Source: an uncultured Eubacteriales bacterium (GTDB lineage: Bacteria > Bacillota > Clostridia > Monoglobales > Monoglobaceae). Taken from it: a DNA stretch of 64,000 nucleotides. The notes under the pieces are model-generated. The model did no database searches, had not been told where the DNA came from, and worked only from the letters and a program-made list of their open reading frames with translations. The stretch's first letter is position 1; each line of letters begins with the position of its first letter. Positions 41,467 through 49,915 of the stretch are shown here, piece by piece. The DNA lies in contig CATWQA010000007.1 in NCBI GenBank assembly GCA_958352815.1, forward strand, positions 8,514 through 72,513, written 5' to 3'. A program made the position numbers and the translations under genes.

Positions 41467-42195
41467 ATGTATGATGATTTTGCCCGAATTTATGACAGGT
41501 TTCAGGAAATTGAATATGACAAATTTGTTGAGTTCTATGAGGAAATATTCGGCGACGGCAAGCCGAAAACAATTATAGACCTGGGCTGCGGATCAGGGAA
41601 TATTACCATACCTCTTGCAAAGAGGGGCTATAAGGCGGCGGGAATTGATATTTCCGCCGAGATGCTCTCCTTGGCGCAGAACAAGGCGTTTGAAAACAAT
41701 TTGGATATTATGTTTTTAAATCAGGATATGACCTGCTTTGAATTTTCGGAAAAAGTTGATGCAGTAATTTCGTCTCTTGACTGCATAAACTATCTTGCGG
41801 AAATCAAGGACGTAATGCGGATGTTTAAGTCGGTTTATAAGGCGCTGAATGCGGGCGGAATCTTTATATTTGATATTAACTCCGAATATAAGCTCAAAGA
41901 GATCCTCGGGAACAACACCTTTGTTTATGAAGATGATGAGGCCTATTGTGTATGGGATTGCGGATACTTTCCGGAGGATGAAATTGTGAGCTTTGACCTG
42001 AACTTTTTTATCAAGGATAAAAGCGGAATGTATGAACGGTATTCGGAGTATCAAGAGGAAAGGATTTACTCGATTGAAGAATTGAAAAGTACAGCGGAGG
42101 AATGCGGTTTTGCTGAAATAAATGTATTTGCAGACTTGGCATTTGAGCAGCCGAGGGAAAAATCCGAAAGAATATTTTTTGTTTTGAGAAAGTAA
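41467..42195 (+). CDS. Class I SAM-dependent methyltransferase
   Basis: 242 residues. SAM-binding motif I is IIDLGCGSGNI and motif II GIDISAEMLSLAQ. The lid region FDINSEYKLKEIL and a strand DAVISSLDCINYL follow. The start at 41467 has GGAGG 8 bases upstream. Substrate unknown; proteins of this type methylate small molecules. Downstream of pcrA by 21 bp. Confidence 0.87.
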   Translation: MYDDFARIYDRFQEIEYDKFVEFYEEIFGDGKPKTIIDLGCGSGNITIPLAKRGYKAAGIDISAEMLSLAQNKAFENNLDIMFLNQDMTCFEFSEKVDAVISSLDCINYLAEIKDVMRMFKSVYKALNAGGIFIFDINSEYKLKEILGNNTFVYEDDEAYCVWDCGYFPEDEIVSFDLNFFIKDKSGMYERYSEYQEERIYSIEELKSTAEECGFAEINVFADLAFEQPREKSERIFFVLRK

Positions 42196-42215
42196 CTCAT
42201 TCCTTAAAATACATC

Positions 42216-42244
42216 TTGCGTGAAAGGATATTTTGTGATATTAT
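42216..42244 (+). promoter_or_regulatory. Promoter of the hybrid sensor gene
   Basis: TTGCGT (42216-42221), 17-base spacer, TATTAT (42239-42244). Confidence 0.6.
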
Positions 42245-42274
42245 ACGAATATGAAACATTAAGGGGTTATTTGT

Positions 42275-44605
42275 ATGAATTTTTTCAGGAGAAATATGCA
42301 ATTGTATAAATATGCTGTTTGTATTATTGCTTTTTCGATGTGCGCTTTTTTCTGCATAGGCAGCTTTGCGGAAAGTGAAAGGGAAAATCCACGCCCCGGG
42401 ATTCTTTATATCAGTTCATATTCGCCTACCCATGAATTTTCTCAAAAGCAGATTGACGGCATAAAATCGGTCTTCGGCGATAAGGTTTTGTTGGAGTCCG
42501 AGTATTTATATTTTGATGTAGCTGATAAAGAGGAGAACTACAGGATTTTATACGAAATGATTGAACTTCATTCTTCGGCAGATGTTCCGGTTTACGATGG
42601 GATAATAGTGGGGGGAGATGAGGCTCTCAATGCGGTTTTGTCATATGACAACGGCATATTCTGTAATACTCCCATAGTGCTTAGCGGCGTTTTCAACGAG
42701 GAGCTTGTGGAGAGAGCCCTTGCGTCGGGCAGGCAGATTTTCGGTTCGGTTGAGGAATTGTGGATTAAAGAAAATCTGGATTTTGCGGTATCCATATACC
42801 AATCTGTAAAAAATGTGGCTGTTGTTTATGACAACTCTCTTTCGGGAACAGGTCAGATGAGGCAGCTTTATCAGTATGTGTTAGATAATACTGAATATGG
42901 TTTCGCAGGAATTAACACTTCGGAAATGACTTTTGATGAAATTAGAGATGCCCTGTCAAACCTTAATAATGAAACTGTTTTGTTTTACTTAAAGTCGGCA
43001 AATAAGACAAATGAAAACTTGTCCGGTGAATATGAATTTATCAGAGCTGTCAGCAACGATTGCGGAATACCGATGTTTTGCTTGACTGATCTTAATATCG
43101 GCAGCGGGCTCTTGGGAGGAATAGTCAAAGATCCCGGTATTGATGGGGAAAATTCCGCCAATATTGCTCTGGGATTTTTAGATGAAAATTATGAGGAGTC
43201 CGAGAGCTTAAAGGAAAATAAGGTGCATAAGCTGGACTATAGCGTTGCGGAGAAGTACGGCTTAGAGGATTTAATGTATTTAAAAAGAGTTAAATACGTA
43301 AACAAGGAGCTGTCTTTCAGAGAAAAATACGGTGAGAGATTGGCGGCAGGCTCCTTAATAGTGATGATAATTCTTGTGCTAATCCAGCTCATCACAAAGT
43401 GGATTGAGTTTGGAATTAAAAACAGACGGCTTGCAAGATCGACCGCAGATCTTCAGGAGGAGCTTAAGCTTTCAGAGAGCAGCGGAGTTGCCAAGGCGGA
43501 GTATTTAAACTCTGTTTCAAAAGAAATCAGAGAACCTCTTGATAAGCTGATGAACATTGCACAGCAGACAAAAGATGCCTTAGGCAGAGGCGAAAACATT
43601 TCTGAAAACGTGCTCCGTATTAATGAACTGACAGGTAGTCTATATGATTCATTTAACGAATATTTGAGTATTTCAAATACCGATACCGAAGCATTAGAAA
43701 TTAATTCGGAACCGTTCAAACTAAACGAACTGCTCGGCAGAATCACCAAGTCCTATTCCCTGATTTGTTCCGAGAGGAATATAGAGTTTGGTTTTAAAAC
43801 CCATGATATAACCCACAATGACCTAATCGGGGACTTATACAAGCTGAATCTGCTTATATCAAATATTTTGAGCAATGCGATTAAATATACCGAAGGCGGA
43901 AAGACAATAGATTTTGATGTCAGACAAGTGGAGTCAGGCTTAGAAGACAGCGCTGAATTTGAGTTTATTGTGTCCGATACCGGTATGGGTATGAGCGATG
44001 AAAAAGTTCAGGCTATATTCGGCGGTAATTATTTAAATTCCAAATCGGGTATCGGCGTAGGTCTTGCCATGACAAAACATTATGTCAGCCTAATGAACGG
44101 TGCAATTGCCGCTGAAAGCTGCGAGGGCGAGGGAACTGTTGTCACTCTTCGCTTACCCTTTAAAATTAACAAAAACGAAAAGAGCATAAAAGCTTATAAG
44201 TCGCCTGATGAATACAGCTTTAGCGGGAAAAAGGTTTTGGTGGCGGAGGATAATGAGCTTAACTTGGCTATCTTAGATGAAATTTTGAAGGCTGTAAAGT
44301 TTGACACTGTATGCGTCAGAGACGGTCGCGAGGCTGTATATGCCTTTAACAGGGCGTGCTATGACGAATTTGACGCAATTATCTTGGATGGAGATATGCC
44401 CGTAATGGACGGAAGCCAGGCTGCCAATACAATCAGAAAGTGCGCTCATGCCAATTCTTCCGCAATCCCCATAATTGCCACAATACATGATACCTATACC
44501 GACGACATTAACAAGCTGTTGAGCAGCGGCGTTAATAAATATATTTTTAAGCCTATAGACGCCGACGAGCTTTATGCCATGATGGATGAGCTGCTGAAAG
44601 CTTGA
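42275..44605 (+). CDS. Hybrid sensor kinase-like protein lacking the phosphoacceptor His
   Basis: 776 residues. Signal helix 12-32, then an extracytoplasmic ABC substrate-binding-like domain (~40-345; YISSYSPTHEFSQKQIDGI, VLSGVF, MFCLTDLNIGSGLLGG), then TM ~358-375. The DHp-like region (405-470) reads SVSKEIREPLDKL: Lys416 replaces the histidine of the SHE(I)RTPL box. The ATPase domain keeps N-box NILSNAIKYT, DTGMGM and GIGVGLAM. A receiver domain (648-776) has D705 (ILDGDMPVMDG) and K759 (FKP). It probably binds ATP but cannot autophosphorylate at the usual site. AGGGG lies upstream. Confidence 0.88.
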   Translation: MNFFRRNMQLYKYAVCIIAFSMCAFFCIGSFAESERENPRPGILYISSYSPTHEFSQKQIDGIKSVFGDKVLLESEYLYFDVADKEENYRILYEMIELHSSADVPVYDGIIVGGDEALNAVLSYDNGIFCNTPIVLSGVFNEELVERALASGRQIFGSVEELWIKENLDFAVSIYQSVKNVAVVYDNSLSGTGQMRQLYQYVLDNTEYGFAGINTSEMTFDEIRDALSNLNNETVLFYLKSANKTNENLSGEYEFIRAVSNDCGIPMFCLTDLNIGSGLLGGIVKDPGIDGENSANIALGFLDENYEESESLKENKVHKLDYSVAEKYGLEDLMYLKRVKYVNKELSFREKYGERLAAGSLIVMIILVLIQLITKWIEFGIKNRRLARSTADLQEELKLSESSGVAKAEYLNSVSKEIREPLDKLMNIAQQTKDALGRGENISENVLRINELTGSLYDSFNEYLSISNTDTEALEINSEPFKLNELLGRITKSYSLICSERNIEFGFKTHDITHNDLIGDLYKLNLLISNILSNAIKYTEGGKTIDFDVRQVESGLEDSAEFEFIVSDTGMGMSDEKVQAIFGGNYLNSKSGIGVGLAMTKHYVSLMNGAIAAESCEGEGTVVTLRLPFKINKNEKSIKAYKSPDEYSFSGKKVLVAEDNELNLAILDEILKAVKFDTVCVRDGREAVYAFNRACYDEFDAIILDGDMPVMDGSQAANTIRKCAHANSSAIPIIATIHDTYTDDINKLLSSGVNKYIFKPIDADELYAMMDELLKA

Positions 44606-44607
44606 GG

Positions 44608-45018
44608 TCAGCTGTTGTAGTCCTCCTCGAATGAAGCCAGGTCTTCTTTGGTTCTGAATATAATACCTCGGGTTAGGGCAAGTACGTCATCGTCGGGAAT
44701 ATCCGAAGGATAAACCTTAAAAGAGTACAGGAATTTTTGGTTATTGCTTAGGGTTTCGGAATTGCTGCACAGGTATATCTCTATGTTTTCACCGTTAAGA
44801 CGCGCCAAATAATATGTCTCGGGCGCAGGAGAGCTGCTCGGCGCAAGGTCTGAGGCGGACGGTGTAATCTGAGAGGAAACCGCTTCTGCGGAATTGTAAT
44901 CGTCTGCGGAGCGGTTTATCATATTAATCGTTGCCAAATACGTTATATAACCTACCATTAATGTGAAAAAAACGACCGATACACTGAGAATAACACCTTT
45001 GATTAGCTTTTTATACAT
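44608..45018 (-). CDS. Membrane-anchored BofC C-terminal-like protein
   Basis: 136 residues: an N-terminal transmembrane helix (7-29), a Ser/Pro-rich linker (TPSASDLAPSSSPAPE), then ~65 residues resembling the BofC C-terminal domain (YYLARLNGENIEIYL, FKVYPSDIPDDD, ALTRGIIFRTKEDLASFEEDY). BofC in Bacillus restrains pro-sigma-K processing during sporulation; here only the C-terminal domain is evident. It converges on the sensor gene with a 2-bp gap. The assignment rests on pattern recall and is moderate. Confidence 0.65.
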   Translation of the reverse strand: MYKKLIKGVILSVSVVFFTLMVGYITYLATINMINRSADDYNSAEAVSSQITPSASDLAPSSSPAPETYYLARLNGENIEIYLCSNSETLSNNQKFLYSFKVYPSDIPDDDVLALTRGIIFRTKEDLASFEEDYNS

Positions 45019-45089
45019 AGTTATACCCCCTACATCTTGTATAGTTAGTTTTTGTGTAACACTAATTTAATAGATTATTAACAGTTTTA

Positions 45090-45120
45090 TTGTTTAATAT
45101 ACATCGATTTATGATATAAT
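45090..45120 (+). promoter_or_regulatory. Probable extended -10 promoter of the PBP gene
   Basis: TTGTTT (45090-45095), 19-base spacer, and TGATATAAT (45112-45120), an extended -10 that offsets the long spacer. Confidence 0.6.
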
Positions 45121-45177
45121 GTGGTATATAATATGTAGATTTTTGAAATATGTTACGAACAGCAAGGGGAAGTTTTT

Positions 45178-47196
45178 ATGAATTACAAGAAATACATTGG
45201 AAAGTTTATTTTAATATTTTTAATAACAATTCTTGCGGGCGGCGCTGTCGCCGGAGGTGTTATTATTACCGCGGTTATGGGTTTGTGGGGTAATACTGTC
45301 GGTATTGACCTTGATATGCTCACTATGGACAGCAACACCAACATAGTGTATCTTGATCCCAACAGCGGTGAGGAAAAGACTTTGCTGACTCTGACCTCTG
45401 ATGAAAACAGAATTTGGGTGGATTTGGACGCAACCCCTAAAAATCTTCAAAACGCCTTTGTTGCAATAGAGGACGAACGTTTTTACACTCACAAGGGCGT
45501 AGATATTAAGCGAACGGTTAAGGCGACCCTAACATATTTCCTGGATAAGCTTACGGGAAAAGGCGGTCAGGCTTCCCTTGGCGGAAGTACCATAACCCAG
45601 CAGCTCATAAAAAACATTACCGGAGACGACGAACAAACAATTGCAAGAAAGATTTCGGAGATTTCAAAGGCTATAGATTTGGAGAAGCAGCTGTCAAAGG
45701 ATCAAATACTGGAGCTTTATCTGAACTGTATTTATCTTTCGGAAAATTGTCACGGCGTTCAAACTGCGGCAAATTTGTATTTTGACAAAGATGTCAGCGC
45801 CTTGAATTTGGCGGAGTGTGCGTCTATTGCGTCTATTACTCAGAATCCCGCATTTTATGACCCGTTTATAAACCCCGACAGTAATAAGGAAAAGCAGGAG
45901 CTTGTTCTTGCAAAAATGCTGTCCCTCGGATATATTACTCAAGAGGAATACGATGAAGCAATAAACACGCCCCTTGTTTTCAGTAAGGAGACTGCGGCAA
46001 CAAAGAAAGAGGAGATCATAACTTCTTACTATGTTGATCAGGTCGTACGCGATGCTATTGCAAAATTAGAGGACAAGGGCTATTCAAATACTTTGGCTAC
46101 CAAAATGGTATATTCGGGCGGTCTTAAAATATATTGTGCTTACGACCCGGAAATTCAATCAATCGTTGAGGATTACTACTATAACGAAAATAATTTTCCG
46201 GATCCTGAGGCTCAGTCCTCGATTGTCATAATGGATCCCCAAGACGGCAGGGTAGTTGCCATGGCGGGAGGTATCGGCGAGAAGGAAATGAGCTTCACTT
46301 TGAACCGCGCTACCCAGAGCCCAAGGCAACCGGGTTCAACAATAAAGCCTATTGCCGTGTATGCTCCGGCGCTTGATAACGGAACCATAAAGCCGGGAGA
46401 CCGAATTATGGATAAGCGTAAATCATACGATGGTTGGATTCCCCGTAACTACAGCTATACCTACAGCAACGCCGCTGTCGGTCTGGATTATGCGATACAG
46501 CAATCTTTAAACACGGTTCCGGTTGAAATAATGTCGGAAATGGGAATTCGTGAATCATATGATTTTATGGTTGACAATCTGGGCTTTACAACTTTGGTAG
46601 AGGCGGAGGAGATTAACGGTGAGATATACACGGATCTGGGTTATGCTCAGCTGGCTTTGGGCGGTTTAACCCATGGAGCTACAAATATTGAAATGACTGC
46701 GGCGTATTGTGCTTTCCCTAACGGCGGAATTTATAATAAGCCCTATACATTCACAGAAATTAAGGACGAAAAGGGAGAAACAATTGCAACCGGCAGGGAT
46801 TCCGAATCCTCTTGGGCGGCAATGGATGCAGAGACAGCTGCTATTATGAATAGGTACCTCAACAGTGTTGTTACCTCGGGAACAGGTAGAGGAGCCGCTT
46901 TGGCTGATGGAACCTTTACCGCAGGTAAGACGGGTACCACATCGGAAAACTATGACAGATGGTTTATCGGTTATACGCCCTATTACGTTGCGGCGGTATG
47001 GTACGGCTATGATACTCCGAAATCTATTACCATGTCTTCCAACCCGTGCATACCCGTATGGAAGAATATTATGGACAGCGTTCACAGAACCATTGGTTCA
47101 AAGGATAGAAGCATAGACGTGGATTACAGCGTTTCGGTTTCAGGCGGCGCTTCCTCATCGTCTTCTTCCTCAAGATCATCAAGCAGAAACGATTAA
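45178..47196 (+). CDS. Class A penicillin-binding protein (PBP1A-like)
   Basis: 672 residues. TM anchor 10-32. The glycosyltransferase (GT51) domain has E98 and E100 (IEDERFYTHKG), GGSTITQQLIKN, and ARKISEISKAI. The transpeptidase has S387-TIK, SLN (443-445) and KTGTT. A serine-rich tail (SSSSSSSRSSSRND) ends the protein. It polymerises lipid II and cross-links peptidoglycan. GGGG precedes the ATG at 45178. The lysine-rich cytosolic N-terminus is very short. Confidence 0.95.
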   Translation: MNYKKYIGKFILIFLITILAGGAVAGGVIITAVMGLWGNTVGIDLDMLTMDSNTNIVYLDPNSGEEKTLLTLTSDENRIWVDLDATPKNLQNAFVAIEDERFYTHKGVDIKRTVKATLTYFLDKLTGKGGQASLGGSTITQQLIKNITGDDEQTIARKISEISKAIDLEKQLSKDQILELYLNCIYLSENCHGVQTAANLYFDKDVSALNLAECASIASITQNPAFYDPFINPDSNKEKQELVLAKMLSLGYITQEEYDEAINTPLVFSKETAATKKEEIITSYYVDQVVRDAIAKLEDKGYSNTLATKMVYSGGLKIYCAYDPEIQSIVEDYYYNENNFPDPEAQSSIVIMDPQDGRVVAMAGGIGEKEMSFTLNRATQSPRQPGSTIKPIAVYAPALDNGTIKPGDRIMDKRKSYDGWIPRNYSYTYSNAAVGLDYAIQQSLNTVPVEIMSEMGIRESYDFMVDNLGFTTLVEAEEINGEIYTDLGYAQLALGGLTHGATNIEMTAAYCAFPNGGIYNKPYTFTEIKDEKGETIATGRDSESSWAAMDAETAAIMNRYLNSVVTSGTGRGAALADGTFTAGKTGTTSENYDRWFIGYTPYYVAAVWYGYDTPKSITMSSNPCIPVWKNIMDSVHRTIGSKDRSIDVDYSVSVSGGASSSSSSSRSSSRND

Positions 47197-47212
47197 GAAT
47201 TTGAACAAAATA

Positions 47213-47242
47213 AATCGGATATGTCTTGCGGCATATCCGATT
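47213..47242. terminator. Terminator between the PBP and mrp genes
   Basis: An 11-bp perfect stem AATCGGATATG (47213-47223)/CATATCCGATT (47232-47242) with an 8-base loop, then CTGTTATTTT. It lies between convergent genes. Confidence 0.8.
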
Positions 47243-47250
47243 CTGTTATT

Positions 47251-48081
47251 TTAAAGATTTTCTATTGCCTTAACCGAGTTGATGACGTAGTTTTCGGTTA
47301 TATCCTCAACAGCACCGTTGTCGCAGGCTTTTGCAATAGTAGGATTAATGGGAATTTTGTCCAGAACCGCTAAATTATGTTCTTTAGCTATTGCGTCAAT
47401 ATGGCTCTCGCCGAAGATGCTGATTTTTTTGCCGCAGTCGGGACATAGGGCGTAGCTCATGTTCTCAACAAGACCTATAATAGGAATGTTCATAAGCTCT
47501 GCCATTTTTACGGCCTTTGCCACAATCATGGAAACCAGCTCTTGCGGCGATGTGACTATAATAATTCCGTCAACGGGCAGGGATTGGAATACAGTCAGAG
47601 GGACGTCGCCCGTTCCCGGAGGCATATCCACAAACATGTAATCCTCGTTCTCCCAGACAACATCGCTCCAAAACTGCTTAACCGTTCCCGCAATAACAGG
47701 ACCGCGCCATACAACGGGCTCTGTATCCTTTTCAAGAAGCAGGTTGATTGACATAATGTCTATTCCAAGCTTTGACTTTTCGGGGAGAATACCAAATTCA
47801 CAGCCTTTTGCCTTTTGTGTTAAGCCGAAGGCTTTGGGGATCGAAGGGCCTGTTATGTCTGCGTCAAGTATAGCCGTTTGGTGTCCGTTTTTCTGCATAT
47901 TAACGGCAAGGAGGGAGGTTATCAGGGATTTACCTACGCCGCCCTTGCCGCTGACAATTCCTATAACCTTTTTAACGGAACTGTGCGCACCTAGGTCAAC
48001 TTTGAATGAAGTCTGCGCCGCTTCTCTCTCGCTGCAGCTTTCGCCGCATGATGAACAATCATGTGTACAATTTTCACTCAT
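47251..48081 (-). CDS. Mrp/NBP35-type P-loop ATPase
   Basis: 276 residues. A cysteine-rich N-terminus (CTHDCSSCGESC) precedes the deviant Walker A SGKGGVGKS, then DADITGPSIP, FVDMPPGTGDVP and the C-terminal CPDCGKK pair. It belongs to the ApbC/Mrp/Nbp35 family, which carries and transfers Fe-S clusters as a dimer. The divergent spacer to metF holds their promoters. Confidence 0.93.
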   Translation of the reverse strand: MSENCTHDCSSCGESCSEREAAQTSFKVDLGAHSSVKKVIGIVSGKGGVGKSLITSLLAVNMQKNGHQTAILDADITGPSIPKAFGLTQKAKGCEFGILPEKSKLGIDIMSINLLLEKDTEPVVWRGPVIAGTVKQFWSDVVWENEDYMFVDMPPGTGDVPLTVFQSLPVDGIIIVTSPQELVSMIVAKAVKMAELMNIPIIGLVENMSYALCPDCGKKISIFGESHIDAIAKEHNLAVLDKIPINPTIAKACDNGAVEDITENYVINSVKAIENL

Positions 48082-48215
48082 ATTGTTTACTCCTTTATCT
48101 ACGATTAATAAATTAAAACAAATAAAATGTTTAAATAAAATATAGCTCTAAATTCCTTTTATGTCAAGTGTATAAAACAAAAAATCCATTTTTGTAAAAT
48201 TTAATCGCTATTTAT

Positions 48216-48244
48216 TTGCATTACGAGAGATATTGTGTTATAAT
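48216..48244 (+). promoter_or_regulatory. Promoter of the metF operon
   Basis: TTGCAT (48216-48221), 17-base spacer, perfect TATAAT (48239-48244). Confidence 0.78.
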
Positions 48245-48255
48245 AATCTGACATT

Positions 48256-48319
48256 GCTCCGCAGATAAGAGAAACTTAATTACTTATACACATGTCAAGG
48301 CGGAGCTGCGGAACGGAGG
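48256..48319 (+). promoter_or_regulatory. metF leader with two alternative stems reaching the ribosome site
   Basis: GCTCCGC (48256-48262) can pair with GCGGAGC (48300-48306). The overlapping CCGCAG (48259-48264) can pair with CTGCGG (48306-48311), which abuts the ribosome site GGAGG (48315-48319). It matches no riboswitch class that I recognise. Confidence 0.4.
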
Positions 48320-48325
48320 TTTATT

Positions 48326-49189
48326 ATGAGAATTTCTGAAATATTTAAAAATAAAGCCGGGGAGCCTGTTATCTCTTTTGAGATTTTCCCGCCCAAAAAA
48401 GAGGAGGCCTTTAAAAACGTAGGTGAGATGTTGGGGCAACTTAGGGATTTAGAACCCGATTTTATAAGCGTTACCTGCGGTGCGGGAGGTGGCAGTAACA
48501 GAAACAGGACTATTGAGCTGGCGTCTAAGATTAAAAATGAGTTTGGCGTGGAGTCAATGGCGCATATGACTTGTATTTCCTCATCTCCCCGATCTGTGGA
48601 GGACGAGCTTGAATGCATAAAAAACGCGGGAATTGAAAATATTCTCGCTCTCAGAGGGGATATTCCAAAGGATGAATTTGATATAAATTCCGTATACTAT
48701 CACTATGCCTATGAATTGATAAACAAGATTAAGGAACAGAGCGATATTTGTATCGGAGCCGGCGCTTATCCGGAGGGACATATAGAGTGTGAAAGCTTTG
48801 AGGACAGCGTAAAGCACATGAAAATTAAAGAGGAAACCGGGGCGGAATTTTTTGTGTCCCAGTTGTTTTTCAGTAACGAGCATTATTACAGACTTGTTGA
48901 GACGGCGGAAAAGTATAATATTAAAGCTCCCATATCTCCCGGGATTATGCCCATGATGTCAAAGAGCCAGATTTCCAATATGATATTTATGTGCGGCGCA
49001 TCACTGCCCTCGGCAATGATAAAGCTTCTGCACAAGTATGAAAATAATCATGACGACCTGATGAAGGCAGGTATCGAGTATGCGGGGAAGCAGATAAGCG
49101 ACTTGATAAACTCAGGCGTCGGCAAGCTCCACATATACAGCATGAACAAGCCTGAGGTAGCAAAACAGCTTATAGAATATACAAGATAG
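48326..49189 (+). CDS. metF: Methylenetetrahydrofolate reductase
   Basis: 287 residues of the FAD-containing TIM-barrel family. ISFEIFPPKKEEAFKN holds the catalytic Glu. ALRGDIPKDE is the flavin/folate loop, AGAYPEGH the conserved cofactor region, and FFVSQLFFSNEHYY a late strand. It makes 5-methyl-THF for the MetH encoded two genes on. GGAGG lies upstream. First gene of the metF-reactivase-metH-amidohydrolase unit. Confidence 0.95.
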   Translation: MRISEIFKNKAGEPVISFEIFPPKKEEAFKNVGEMLGQLRDLEPDFISVTCGAGGGSNRNRTIELASKIKNEFGVESMAHMTCISSSPRSVEDELECIKNAGIENILALRGDIPKDEFDINSVYYHYAYELINKIKEQSDICIGAGAYPEGHIECESFEDSVKHMKIKEETGAEFFVSQLFFSNEHYYRLVETAEKYNIKAPISPGIMPMMSKSQISNMIFMCGASLPSAMIKLLHKYENNHDDLMKAGIEYAGKQISDLINSGVGKLHIYSMNKPEVAKQLIEYTR

Positions 49190-49210
49190 ATTACTGAAAG
49201 AGTGATATGA

Positions 49211-49915
49211 TTGACAGGGTTTAATAATATACAAATTGATAAAAGTGAAGTTCTCAGGTACCTGGGACATAAAAACCAGAAGGTTGATGAAAACACTCAG
49301 CGCATGATTGACTCTTGCATTGATGAAATTCAGGGGCTTTCAAGATACAGATACACCTATCAAGTTTTTGAAACAAAAATCGGGTTTTACAAGGGTATGT
49401 CATGTATTGAGCTAAAGTGTACGAACCTAAAGCTGACGGGAAATGATATATATGAGCACTTGCGAGATTGTAGGAAATGCGCAGTTATGGCGGTCACTTT
49501 GGGGATTGAGGTTGATAATGCCATCAGAGTTGCTCAGAATTCCGATATGCTAAAGGCGGTTGTGATGGATAGTTGCGCCACAGAGTATATCGAGAAGATT
49601 TGCGATGAAGTTGAGGAAATGATTGGGAGAGAAGCCGCCGCAGACGGCTGCGGTATAAATTACAGATTTTCTCCGGGGTACGGTGACCTGCCGATTTCAA
49701 CTCAAAAGGAGCTGCTCAGCGTAATTGACGCGGGCAGAAAGGTGGGCATAACCCTGACGGACAGCTTTTTGATGATACCCGGAAAATCCGTTACGGCCAT
49801 AGTCGGGTTCACAAAATCATTGAATCCCAAACCCAAAAGAACAAAATGCGATATTTGCTCAATGAGAGACAGATGTGCTTTTAGAAAGGCAGGAAAAACG
49901 TGTGGGCGTAGTTAA
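49211..49915 (+). CDS. MetH activation-domain protein (stand-alone)
   Basis: 234 residues. The central part resembles the AdoMet-binding reactivation domain of cobalamin methionine synthase (MAVTLGIEVDNAIRVAQNSDM, GINYRFSPGYGDLPISTQKEL). The C-terminus has a cysteine motif (CDICSMRDRC, then C of KTCGRS). In organisms with a short MetH this separate protein remethylates oxidised cobalamin with SAM and reduced flavodoxin. TTG at 49211 is taken as the start with a weak GAGTGAT site. It overlaps metH by 14 bp. Confidence 0.87.
   Translation: MTGFNNIQIDKSEVLRYLGHKNQKVDENTQRMIDSCIDEIQGLSRYRYTYQVFETKIGFYKGMSCIELKCTNLKLTGNDIYEHLRDCRKCAVMAVTLGIEVDNAIRVAQNSDMLKAVVMDSCATEYIEKICDEVEEMIGREAAADGCGINYRFSPGYGDLPISTQKELLSVIDAGRKVGITLTDSFLMIPGKSVTAIVGFTKSLNPKPKRTKCDICSMRDRCAFRKAGKTCGRS

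Noticed and set aside
48251..48325. SAM, THF or cobalamin riboswitch before metF
   Set aside because: The leader is too short and lacks the conserved cores of the classes I can recall; kept only as an unclassified leader.
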